Source: Leptospiraceae bacterium
GTDB taxonomy: Bacteria > Spirochaetota > Leptospiria > Leptospirales > Leptonemataceae
Reading direction: 5' to 3'
DNA: 49,925 nucleotides
Assembly: GCA_002717505.1 (NCBI GenBank)
Contig: PBEB01000026.1
Coordinates: forward strand, 1-49,925
The notes under the pieces: generated by a model
Databases searched by the model: none
What the model was told of the DNA's origin: nothing
The model's input: the letters and a program-made list of their open reading frames with translations, nothing else
Program-made: the position numbers and the translations under genes
Shown here: piece by piece, positions 25,916 to 33,818 of the stretch
How positions within the stretch are numbered: the stretch's first letter is position 1
How the letters are laid out: each line of letters starts with the position of its first letter

Positions 25916-26644
25916 CTATGGTTCACTTTCGCCGGCTGGCTCAGACATGGCTCGGCGTTTCTTCCGGTCCGGTATGAACAAACGAAAATTCGTAACAAAG
26001 TACCGGATTCCAGAAATGATGGTCAGAATTGTAGTAAAAAGCATTAAATAATAGGGCACGAAGCTGGCCAGTCCATAGAGCACCGAGTCCACGTTGCCGG
26101 CCAGAAATTCTTGCAGATTCGCCTGGGCAACATGCACCGGTCCAATCCCTTCTTCCCGGGCCTGACTGTACATGGAATTAATAGCTCCTCTTTCCTTGTA
26201 GGATACCATAAGAAAACTCAGGAGTATTACAGCGATGGAAAACATCTGAAAGGTCGTTTTGATCTTTCCAAACATACTGGTTCGCAGACTTTTTCCGCGA
26301 TGAATGGCCAGGTATCGCAAGGCAGTGATCAGCATATCGCGACTGATGATACAGAGAACCATCCAGATCTGCACCTGGTCGGAAAGAAACAGAAACGTAA
26401 TGAAGGCTCCGAGTACCAGCGCTTTATCGGCCATGGGATCCATGAATTTACCAAATTCGGTTTCCTGATTCCATTTACGCGCCAGATAGCCATCAATCAA
26501 GTCTGTAATGGAGGCAAGAGCGAAAAGAGCAAAGGCGATGATGCGATAGGTTATGTTCGGCGATAGAATAAAGTAAATAAAGAAGGGAACAGATACGACG
26601 CGCAATGCAGTCAGTATGTTGGGAATATTCCACTGGCTTTTCAT
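25916..26644 (-). CDS. pgsA: CDP-diacylglycerol--glycerol-3-phosphate 3-phosphatidyltransferase
   Basis: CDP-alcohol phosphotransferase making phosphatidylglycerol phosphate in the inner membrane. The metal and substrate motif D-x2-DG-x2-AR-x8-G-x3-D-x3-D is complete: D48, D51, G52, A55, R56, G65, D69, D73. The opening WNIPNILTALRVVSVPFF is typical of PgsA. About six hydrophobic helices are visible. At 242 residues it is longer than the usual 180-200: an extra hydrophilic loop (about 155-190, YSQAREEGIGPVHVAQ) and a basic tail account for this. It overlaps the rimO stop by four bases (ATGA). Confidence 0.92.
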   Translation of the reverse strand: MKSQWNIPNILTALRVVSVPFFIYFILSPNITYRIIAFALFALASITDLIDGYLARKWNQETEFGKFMDPMADKALVLGAFITFLFLSDQVQIWMVLCIISRDMLITALRYLAIHRGKSLRTSMFGKIKTTFQMFSIAVILLSFLMVSYKERGAINSMYSQAREEGIGPVHVAQANLQEFLAGNVDSVLYGLASFVPYYLMLFTTILTIISGIRYFVTNFRLFIPDRKKRRAMSEPAGESEP

Positions 26645-27999
26645 ACCGGTTTCTCCCTGCCCGCCGGAGAAAGGCCAGAGGCTACCAGTTCGCCGGACAT
26701 ATCATATTCGAAGAAACCGGTGATCTTAACCTGCGCAAGATCGCCTACCTCTGTAGCCGGAGATCCAGCACTGGAATCCAGGTCTATGTGTATTACTTCG
26801 TCCACTTCCGGCGCATCCTGCTTTCTGCGCACCACCATACCATCATCTGAAATCTCGTCTACCATACATTCATAGATCTGCCCCTGACGAGACAGGTGGA
26901 TGTCCTTGAGCAAGGCCAGATGATGATCTCTTACTTCATTTATGATATCAGTCGTCTTACCGGGCTCGGGCATTCCCGGCAGATCAAATCCGGTGGTTCC
27001 CTCCTCCGGACTGTAAGCGAACAAAGCCAGTTTCTCGGGTCGGCACTCATCCAGAAATGCATGCACCTCTTCTATATCACTGGCACTCTCTCCGGGAAAT
27101 CCCAGCAACAAGGATGTGCGAATCTCCAGACCAGGAATCCGGTCTCTGGCCAGGGCAAACAACTCTGCAAACTGCTGACGGCTACCTGCCCGATTCATGG
27201 CCTTTAGCATTCGAGCAGATGCATGCTGCACGGGGCTTTCCAGGTAAGGGACAAGCCGCGGTAGATCCGCTGGATTCCAGCCTTCAAGAAACCGGCGAGT
27301 GCGCGCATCGGGATACATATAGAGCAGGCGAATCCAGGAGAGGTCCTGGATTTCATGCATTCTGGAAATCAAATCCAGAATCTTTTGAGGATTTCCGCCA
27401 AAGGCATTGGTATCCTGACTGACCAGACAGACTTCCCGGACGCCCTCGGCGGTGAGGTCTTGAATTTCTTCCAGGATCTCGGACTCCTGGCGGCTACGAA
27501 AGCTTCCTCGAAACGAAGGGATGGCACAAAAAGCGCATTTCCGGTCGCAGCCTTCACTGAGTTTCACCGGAGCATAGGCCTGCCCGTCAAACTCCATGCC
27601 AGAGAATACAGAAGGTTGAAGGGGATCATGCAAGGCCGGAGGGCCATACTGCTCGCTAATCAGTTCCCCTGTGCGATGATATAGCCCGGTTCCAAAAGAG
27701 AAGTCTACTTCAGGAAGCTCGTCTTTGACGGCCGCCTGATACCTTTCCGTAAAGCAGCCCACCAGCACCAGTTTCTGGTCTGGATGCTCCTGCTTGATCT
27801 CCGCCCCTTCCAGGATAGTCTGAATGGTTTCCTCTCGGGCGGACTCAATGAAGGAGCAGGAATTGATGAGATGATAGTCAGCTGTGTATGGACTATCCGC
27901 CGGCTCATACCCTTCGCGGAGCAGCGATCGGTGCATTTGCCGGCTATCGGCGGCATTTTTGGGACAGCCCAGCGTCGTTATGAAAAACGAACGTCCCAT
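26641..27999 (-). CDS. rimO: Ribosomal protein S12 methylthiotransferase RimO
   Basis: Radical-SAM enzyme adding a methylthio group to an Asp of ribosomal protein S12. Seen: N-terminal MTTase cysteines C12 (TLGCPKN), C48 (INSCSF) and C82 (VGCFTE), which hold one Fe-S cluster, and the radical-SAM triad C151-x3-C155-x2-C158 (EGCDRKCAFC). Further: SQDTNAFG and RLLYMYPD, then a C-terminal TRAM-like region. LGCPKN and YxYP favour RimO over MiaB. It has 452 residues. Its ATG directly abuts the rodZ stop (TAA ATG). Confidence 0.93.
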   Translation of the reverse strand: MGRSFFITTLGCPKNAADSRQMHRSLLREGYEPADSPYTADYHLINSCSFIESAREETIQTILEGAEIKQEHPDQKLVLVGCFTERYQAAVKDELPEVDFSFGTGLYHRTGELISEQYGPPALHDPLQPSVFSGMEFDGQAYAPVKLSEGCDRKCAFCAIPSFRGSFRSRQESEILEEIQDLTAEGVREVCLVSQDTNAFGGNPQKILDLISRMHEIQDLSWIRLLYMYPDARTRRFLEGWNPADLPRLVPYLESPVQHASARMLKAMNRAGSRQQFAELFALARDRIPGLEIRTSLLLGFPGESASDIEEVHAFLDECRPEKLALFAYSPEEGTTGFDLPGMPEPGKTTDIINEVRDHHLALLKDIHLSRQGQIYECMVDEISDDGMVVRRKQDAPEVDEVIHIDLDSSAGSPATEVGDLAQVKITGFFEYDMSGELVASGLSPAGREKPV

Positions 28000-29082
28000 T
28001 TATGGAGCTACCTGGATCTGCTCCTCGATAACCTTTTTCGCTGGATCCAGTGGATTGGGCTTTTTGCTATATCGGATTTTTACGATTTTGCCAGGAGGAC
28101 CTGCCAGCTTGGGTGGAGCTCCCGGACGAATGATGCGGACACCGGCCCCATTTCCGACTTTTACTTCCAGGCTACCAGTCGCTTCCAGGGTTCTGCGCTG
28201 ACCGGCCTTCAGATACACACCATTGTGCACAACCCCATCGTTTACCCATTCAATGTAAGAATCCTGAACAAATTCCAGGGTTACTCGAATCACATCTTCG
28301 CCCTGACCGGCTTCGGCGCCAGATCCAGTTTCTATCTGAACACGGGCCGTGCTCTCGCCCAGGGTTCGCGCAGTAACAATGAGAGGTTTATTTAAGCCGG
28401 AAAGAGCTTCGGTGGCAGGGTCCAGAACTACACTTTCGCCCTGGGCGGCCTGAAAGGTATGAGGCTCTCCACCATCTACAATAATCTGCACAACGGCTAC
28501 GGTTCGCTCGGGTCTGGTGCTATCGATGCTTTCCAGACACATCTTGATGTTTGCACCCTCCTGTCGGAACGTTAATGCGTTTTCGTTGGTCATGGTTTCC
28601 ATGCCCGGGGTAACCCCTTCTGCAGCCAGAAGGATCTCCTGCATGGCTCGATCCGAACAGGCTACTTCATCCGCACCACCGCCAAACTCCGGAAGCGAAA
28701 CAGTACCGGAGGCGAACAATGCGATGACTCCTACAATGACAGCAGCGGCCACACCACCCAGGATGTATTGCTTATCCGGCATGCGAAAGGACACGGAACT
28801 TGTTGCACGAGTCAGTTCCTCAACAGGAGACTGGCTTTGATCGATCTGAATACCACGATACAGATTCAAAATATGATCGCTATCCAGGTTCAGGTATTCG
28901 GCGTAACTTCGCAGGAATCCTGTAGTGTAGGTTTCGCCAGGAAACTGAGAATAATCCTCTGCTTCCAGCGCTTCAATATACTTGGGGGTCATATTGGTTT
29001 CCCGCGCTACATCGCGCACAGAAAGCTTACGGCTTTCCCGGGATTCCTTTAGAATGGCTCCCACTCTTTTCGCTAATACCAT
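28000..29082 (-). CDS. rodZ: RodZ-like protein (HTH, membrane helix, DUF4115-like C-terminal domain)
   Basis: Predicted bitopic membrane protein that links the MreB cytoskeleton to the wall machinery. Residues 1-80 form a Cro-type helix-turn-helix (KLSVRDVARETNMTPKYIEALE..., FPGETYTTGFLRSYAEYLNL), the RodZ hallmark. One membrane helix lies at about 106-127, then a periplasmic region with two domains, the last reading VTLEFVQDSYIEWVNDGVVHNGVYLKAGQRRTLEA, the usual DUF4115 pattern. It has 360 residues; the middle region has a possible extra domain with two cysteines. MreB is not in this window. The start is ATG at 29082. Confidence 0.85.
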   Translation of the reverse strand: MVLAKRVGAILKESRESRKLSVRDVARETNMTPKYIEALEAEDYSQFPGETYTTGFLRSYAEYLNLDSDHILNLYRGIQIDQSQSPVEELTRATSSVSFRMPDKQYILGGVAAAVIVGVIALFASGTVSLPEFGGGADEVACSDRAMQEILLAAEGVTPGMETMTNENALTFRQEGANIKMCLESIDSTRPERTVAVVQIIVDGGEPHTFQAAQGESVVLDPATEALSGLNKPLIVTARTLGESTARVQIETGSGAEAGQGEDVIRVTLEFVQDSYIEWVNDGVVHNGVYLKAGQRRTLEATGSLEVKVGNGAGVRIIRPGAPPKLAGPPGKIVKIRYSKKPNPLDPAKKVIEEQIQVAP

Positions 29083-29130
29083 GGTTTGTTTACTCCCGAA
29101 AGGGCAAATTATCTATTTATAAGTCGGACT

Positions 29131-29811
29131 TCACTCTACCAGCGGGTTGGCCACGATCTGGTCGTTATCGTCCGGTTGAAATTGAAACACTTTCCCTTCC
29201 AGCTGTATGTCGGTACGGATGTTTTTCAGAGTGATTGTAGTGGTTTCACAGGTGCCGTCGGTGGCATCAGCTTTGTAGACCAGAAACTTCTCGGAATCTA
29301 CATAGAGCAGTATGTGTTCGAATCCGCCCACTTTTTCCTTCTGCTCCATTTCCAGAACATAGCAGGGCTTCCCATCGATTTCTCGTGGCTGTTCTTTTTT
29401 ATCAAATTTATAATGATATCGATTAAATAGTCGTTTCAGACCCGGTCCCGGTGCCACGGAGAAAATATCCCTCTCTCCTTCTTTGGGCTTCAGGGTAAGA
29501 TCCTGTTTTCCCACTGCATTCAGCCTAGCAATCTTGATCCAGAGAGTCTTTCCGTCGGAGACGATGCGATTTCCTGCAGGGTTGCTGAAATCAAAGCTCA
29601 GATTGGCCGGGGCCCGGTAATAGGCGGTACCGGTCATAGTCTTTCCGCCACGACCATTGATGGTAAAGCTGGCCTGGTAATTCTCGATCTTTTCGTACCG
29701 ATCCTGAACCTTACGGGCCACTTCGGCATGGGAAAGCCGATCGTAGGGCTCGGCCAGCAAAGAGAGGCTCAGAATGAGATACAATCCGGCCAGTTTAGTA
29801 AATCGTCTCAC
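29131..29811 (-). CDS. lolA: LolA-like outer-membrane lipoprotein carrier protein
   Basis: Periplasmic carrier predicted to ferry lipoproteins from LolCDE to the outer membrane. A signal peptide MRRFTKLAGLYLILSLSLLA is seen. The mature part has the LolA pattern: helix RKVQDRYEKIENYQASFT, then strands with GTAYYRAPANLSFDFSNPAGNRIVSDGKTLWI, typical of the family. It has 226 residues. The C-terminal half has the EHILLYVDSEKFLVYKADATDG strand pair. The start is GTG at 29811, with GGAGGAA nine bases upstream deciding it. Spirochetes have many lipoproteins, consistent with the several lipoboxes in this window. Confidence 0.88.
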   Translation of the reverse strand: MRRFTKLAGLYLILSLSLLAEPYDRLSHAEVARKVQDRYEKIENYQASFTINGRGGKTMTGTAYYRAPANLSFDFSNPAGNRIVSDGKTLWIKIARLNAVGKQDLTLKPKEGERDIFSVAPGPGLKRLFNRYHYKFDKKEQPREIDGKPCYVLEMEQKEKVGGFEHILLYVDSEKFLVYKADATDGTCETTTITLKNIRTDIQLEGKVFQFQPDDNDQIVANPLVE

Positions 29812-29853
29812 ACTATCCCGTTCCTCCAGTTACATTGGAGGGTCAAGGTCTTT

Positions 29854-32800
29854 TCAGTCCCGTTTCAGGATCTCTCTGGGACGATTGCCGATGGCCGGCC
29901 CCAGATAGCCCATTTGCTCCAGATTTTCGATTAGATTGGCCGCCCGGTTGTATCCGATGCGCAACCGCCGCTGAACGTAGGATGTGGACGTCTTTCCGCT
30001 TTCCAGAATGATTTTCCAGGCCTCCGAAAGCAGCTCGGAATCCACATCTTCCGCCGCGCCTTCAGACTCCATGTCCTCCCCTGGAAGCTCCACGAAGTTA
30101 GGAGCGCCATGTTTTCGGGCTTCCCGAACAATGTCTTCGATTTCCTCTTCCGAAACCATGGGGGATTGAATCCGCACCGGAGCAGCCGCTGTTGGACTCT
30201 TATAGAGCATATCGCCACGGCCCAGCAGGCTTTCGGCTCCATTGGAGTCCAGGATCACACGACTGTCGGTTTTTTGAGCTACCTGAAAGGCGATGCGAGC
30301 CGGACAGTTTGCTTTGATCAGAGCTGTAATAACATCCACCGATGGCCTTTGCGTGGCCATTATGAGATGGATGCCCACGGCCCGGGCTTTTTGAGTCAGT
30401 CGAATAATGGAATCCTCCACATCTTTGGCGCTTACCATCATAAGATCAGAAAGCTCATCGATAAGTACCACAACATATGGCATGGGATCATGATCAATAC
30501 GACCTTCTTTCACCTTTTCGTTGAAGCTGCGAATGTCGCGAACCTTGCGCTTCGAAAGGATTTGATACCGTCTTTCCATTTCCTGGACAGCCCATTGCAG
30601 CGCTCTGCTTGCCTTTCGCACATCGGTGATCACAGGGTATAGAAGATGCGGAATCCCTTCGTAGAGTTTCAGCTCCACCATTTTGGGATCCACCATCAAA
30701 AATCGCACTTCTTCTGGAGAACGGTTATAGAGGATGGATGCGATCACAGAATTCATGTACACAGATTTTCCGGAACCGGTGGCCCCGGCAATGAGCAGGT
30801 GCGGCAATCGCGCAAGATCTACATACAGATTGGATCCAGCAATGTCCTTTCCCAGGGCAATGCCCAGTTCTCGATGCCGTGCAAAGAAATTCTCATCCTT
30901 TCGAGCCAGATCGCCCAGGGTTACTGTTTCACGCACGCTATTGGGAAGCTCAATACCTATGGTGCTCTTTCCAGGAATGGGAGCCACAATACGCACGCTG
31001 TGAGCCGCCAGATGCATACGGATTTCGTCCTGAATGCGAAGAAGCCGATTCACACGAACCCCGGGTTCCGGTCGCACTTCGTATTGCGTAATCATTGGTC
31101 CACGAGTGGCATGTACCACAGAAGCCTGGAAAGAATAATCTCGCATCACCGCTTCCAGTTGCTCCTTTACTCCTTCGATTTCGCGGGCCACATCGTTTCT
31201 TTCTGGTCTTCGGGAAAACTGTAGAATACTTAGAGGCAGCTTATAGCCCTTCAGCCCTGTAATGGGTGGCACCAGGGTTTCTGTATCTGGCTCATAGATG
31301 CTGGTCGTAATACCCTCACCTCCGGGCTTCTTTGCCGCTGCCGGTGGCCTCGGGATCTGAAGCGCAGATTCTTCCGCGGAATCATCCTCAAGGGACAATG
31401 CATTCGAAGACGCTTCATCGGCCTTCGTTGCATTCCCGCTCATGGAGTTCGCTGCGTCCAGGGAATGGGTTGCAGATCCCATGGCCATCTCTTCTGGCTC
31501 TTCCAGGCCAGCATCGTCTACTGTACTCTCTTCAGAATCTGTATAGGTAGAAATAGTACCCGTGAAATCTTGAGCATCTTCGGAATAGCCTTGCTCATCC
31601 GAATACTCAAGCTCATCTCCTTCTACAGAGGCCTCCCGATCCAGGTCCAGTACGCGGGACGGAGAAACAAAGCGAGCCTGGTCCGCAAGTTGTCTGGAAT
31701 CTGCTCTTACACTCGATTCTTGACCGCCGGTTTGCATCCCTTTTCCTTCGTCCGGACGACGGCGCAGTCCGGGCTCCAGTTCCAAAACCCCCAGGAATCC
31801 ATCCTCCTGCTTACGATAAGGAGCTACGCGTTTACGTTGAAAATGAAAGGATCGCCCGGAACGATCGAAATATCCAGGGATGGGATTTCCAGGATCTCTT
31901 CCTCCGAAGTCATCGTTCAGTTCTTCCAGATCATCGCTGTCATCGTCCAGGCTTCTGGCCTGGGGCAAACCTTCAGAATCGGGCCACTCGGAGTGATGAG
32001 ATCCGTCCTCGCCATAGCGACCAAACACTTCTCTCTGATTCTCCATCTCAAGCAGGGACTGCTTCATGGGATCCATTCCGGAATGATATCTGCCACTGGC
32101 GGCGGGTTTCCAGGACGAAGGCCGATGGGGAGCTTCGCTTTCTACGACCCTCTTTTCAATCCATGGCTTTCTGCCATTCTGCTCTTTCTTTTCCCATAAG
32201 GGTTCTTTCATTGTGTCATCCTGATTCGAATAATCCTGGTAAGTCATTCCGGACCTGGGTTCCTTACGTACATGACCGGCCATTTCGCTCCAATCCTTGA
32301 GAGCCGCTTCGCCTGTGGTGCTGGTCTCTTGAACCAGAGGTTCTTCGTGCATCTCCTCTTTTTGCGCAGGTGGAGGGAACAGAACATAGAGAAGCCGATG
32401 AAAACCAGTCTGGCCTCCTTTCTTCATCTGGCCCAGGCGACTGCGAGTTAGATTCAGAAATTCCGGAAACGGTAGACGAAAGGTGTAAAGAAACCCTGGC
32501 ACCAGAATACCCAGCGCCACCAGAAACGCTCCATAGGTTCCAAAGAGAAAACGAAGTAACTCGCCTACTCGATAACCAAGGGCGCCACCACCGCTAATGG
32601 GATCCGTTCCCTGCACATCGGAGTAGGTCATGGGGGTGTAGAAATGAAAGAATAAGGCAAGCGCTGTCACCATGGTAAGTGAGCCCAGCAATCCAGGCAC
32701 ATAGTCTTCGCTTCTGGATTGAACCAGTCCGCGAATTCCCATGTAGGCCATAAGGGGCCCGAGAATGTAGGAGGCTTTGCCAAACAGAATAAACAGTAGC

Positions 32801-32994
32801 ATGGCTCCGTAATGACCTACGGTGCCAGTCCAGTTCTCCACCGTTCCGGGCTTAAGCCCCATGGCCGCCTGGTTATCGTAGGAAACTACAGCAAGGCTCA
32901 AAAGCAGCCCGAATAAAATAAGCAAGGAGCCCAGGATTTCGTTGAAACCTGGATTTCCTGCCTTTGGAGTAGGATTTATGTCTGTTTCGGCCAT
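29854..32994 (-). CDS. ftsK: DNA translocase FtsK/SpoIIIE with long linker
   Basis: Septum-anchored motor that pumps chromosome DNA and activates dimer resolution. The 1046 residues comprise: four to five membrane helices (about 18-170); a hydrophilic linker of about 370 residues (205-575) rich in Glu, Asp, Ser and Arg; the motor with Walker A GATGSGKS (737-744) and Walker B VVLIDELSD (842-850), FtsK motif ATQRPSVDVITALIKANCPARIAFQV; and the C-terminal gamma winged helix (YVQRRLRIGYNRAANLIENLEQMGYLG) that reads polar KOPS-type DNA. The start is ATG at 32994; the ribosome site is weak. It lies between dut and lolA. Confidence 0.95.
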   Translation of the reverse strand: MAETDINPTPKAGNPGFNEILGSLLILFGLLLSLAVVSYDNQAAMGLKPGTVENWTGTVGHYGAMLLFILFGKASYILGPLMAYMGIRGLVQSRSEDYVPGLLGSLTMVTALALFFHFYTPMTYSDVQGTDPISGGGALGYRVGELLRFLFGTYGAFLVALGILVPGFLYTFRLPFPEFLNLTRSRLGQMKKGGQTGFHRLLYVLFPPPAQKEEMHEEPLVQETSTTGEAALKDWSEMAGHVRKEPRSGMTYQDYSNQDDTMKEPLWEKKEQNGRKPWIEKRVVESEAPHRPSSWKPAASGRYHSGMDPMKQSLLEMENQREVFGRYGEDGSHHSEWPDSEGLPQARSLDDDSDDLEELNDDFGGRDPGNPIPGYFDRSGRSFHFQRKRVAPYRKQEDGFLGVLELEPGLRRRPDEGKGMQTGGQESSVRADSRQLADQARFVSPSRVLDLDREASVEGDELEYSDEQGYSEDAQDFTGTISTYTDSEESTVDDAGLEEPEEMAMGSATHSLDAANSMSGNATKADEASSNALSLEDDSAEESALQIPRPPAAAKKPGGEGITTSIYEPDTETLVPPITGLKGYKLPLSILQFSRRPERNDVAREIEGVKEQLEAVMRDYSFQASVVHATRGPMITQYEVRPEPGVRVNRLLRIQDEIRMHLAAHSVRIVAPIPGKSTIGIELPNSVRETVTLGDLARKDENFFARHRELGIALGKDIAGSNLYVDLARLPHLLIAGATGSGKSVYMNSVIASILYNRSPEEVRFLMVDPKMVELKLYEGIPHLLYPVITDVRKASRALQWAVQEMERRYQILSKRKVRDIRSFNEKVKEGRIDHDPMPYVVVLIDELSDLMMVSAKDVEDSIIRLTQKARAVGIHLIMATQRPSVDVITALIKANCPARIAFQVAQKTDSRVILDSNGAESLLGRGDMLYKSPTAAAPVRIQSPMVSEEEIEDIVREARKHGAPNFVELPGEDMESEGAAEDVDSELLSEAWKIILESGKTSTSYVQRRLRIGYNRAANLIENLEQMGYLGPAIGNRPREILKRD

Positions 32995-33032
32995 TCAGGG
33001 AATGTATCGGCCGATTCCTCTGGATTATGTTT

Positions 33033-33242
33033 CTAAAAATACGGGGTTCTTGCGGGAAAGAATAGGACCAAGTGATGAGATTGCCTGTGCTGTGAAGTCA
33101 GACAGATTTCCACAGACAGGGGCTGCCATAGCTGTAGTGGGAGGCCCTGCTCCGGCCCATCCGGAAGGGCAAGAGTTGCCGCAACCTGCTCCGGTGCCCC
33201 GGACAGGAAACGCTCTTTTAGCAGACGAAATTCTCTCCGAAT
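33033..33242 (-). CDS. Possible small ORF downstream of dut, doubtful
   Basis: The 248-bp gap between dut and ftsK has an open stretch in the dut frame, directly after the dut TGA, ending at TAG 33033-33035. It reads protein-like for about 69 codons, including EFRLLKERFLSGAPEQVAATLALP and LPLQLWQPLSVEICLT. No ATG, GTG or TTG is present near its start; a CTG or a coupled non-standard start, or read-through of the dut TGA, would be needed. A competing frame from TTG 33247 is also open to 33025 but is composition-odd (Gly/Ala/Pro/Cys). Alternatively it is an untranslated spacer. Confidence 0.25.
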   Translation of the reverse strand: MRREFRLLKERFLSGAPEQVAATLALPDGPEQGLPLQLWQPLSVEICLTSQHRQSHHLVLFFPARTPYF

Positions 33243-33698
33243 TCAAGCCAGGCCAGTGCTTCCAAATCCACCAGCCCCTCGGTCTGTAATTCCCAGTTCT
33301 TCGGCAGTCTTCGCAGGTTCCCATTCCAGGGACACCTCAACTTCCAGCAGAATCTGAGCGATCCGATCACCGTTTTCGATGGTAAAGTCCTGATCCGAAT
33401 GGTTAATCAGAATAATTTTCAGTTCGCCGCGGTAATCCGAATCAATGGTTCCCGGCGTGTTCAAGCAGGTGATTCCATGATTCAAAGCAAGGCCGCTACG
33501 AGGACGCACAGATAAATAGAATCCTTCCGGAATGGCAAAATACAGCCCCGTGGGCACAGCAAACCTCTGACCGGGGCCAATCTTCAGGTTTGTATCTGGT
33601 GGCAAATGAGCACAAACATCGAAGGCTGCGGCATGACTGGACTTCTTCTCCGGTGGTCTGGCTCCTGGAGCTTTATAGAATTTCACCTTTTCTGGCAT
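33243..33698 (-). CDS. dut: Deoxyuridine 5'-triphosphate nucleotidohydrolase
   Basis: Homotrimeric dUTPase that converts dUTP to dUMP and PPi, keeping uracil out of DNA and feeding dTMP. Five motifs are visible in 151 residues: AAAFDVCAH (motif 1), RPRSGLALNHG (2), NTPGTIDSDYRGELKI (3), NGDRIAQILL (4) and DRGAGGFGSTG (5, the C-terminal arm). The ATG at 33698 has GGAGGA about nine bases upstream, deciding it over a longer frame. It works with the dCTP deaminase at 8765. It follows the pnp terminator, so it probably has its own promoter. Confidence 0.95.
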   Translation of the reverse strand: MPEKVKFYKAPGARPPEKKSSHAAAFDVCAHLPPDTNLKIGPGQRFAVPTGLYFAIPEGFYLSVRPRSGLALNHGITCLNTPGTIDSDYRGELKIILINHSDQDFTIENGDRIAQILLEVEVSLEWEPAKTAEELGITDRGAGGFGSTGLA

Positions 33699-33748
33699 AC
33701 TGCAAAGTCCTCCAGGCGCTTCAGAGAGCAAGAGATTCCGGTACAATA

Positions 33749-33775
33749 AAAAAGCCCCGAAATTCGGGGCTTTTT
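33749..33775. terminator. Rho-independent terminator between pnp and dut
   Basis: AAAAAGCCCCGAA (33749-33761), one base, then TTCGGGGCTTTTT (33763-33775): a perfect 13-base palindrome arm pair in which the inner bases form the loop. On the minus strand the GC stem is followed by a run of T, ending the rimP-to-pnp transcript. The plus-strand side also has T5, so it is bidirectional. Confidence 0.9.
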
Positions 33776-33818
33776 GCTACGGTTCCAATGCGAAAGCATT
33801 TGGCTAAGTAGTTGCGAT

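Noticed and set aside
26641-27999. MiaB rather than RimO
   Set aside because: The N-terminal LGCPKN and the RLLYMYPD segment fit RimO better than the MiaB pattern.
30646-32199. Long plus-strand frames opposite ftsK
   Set aside because: Antisense to a well-supported FtsK motor and linker; compositions are typical of shadow frames.
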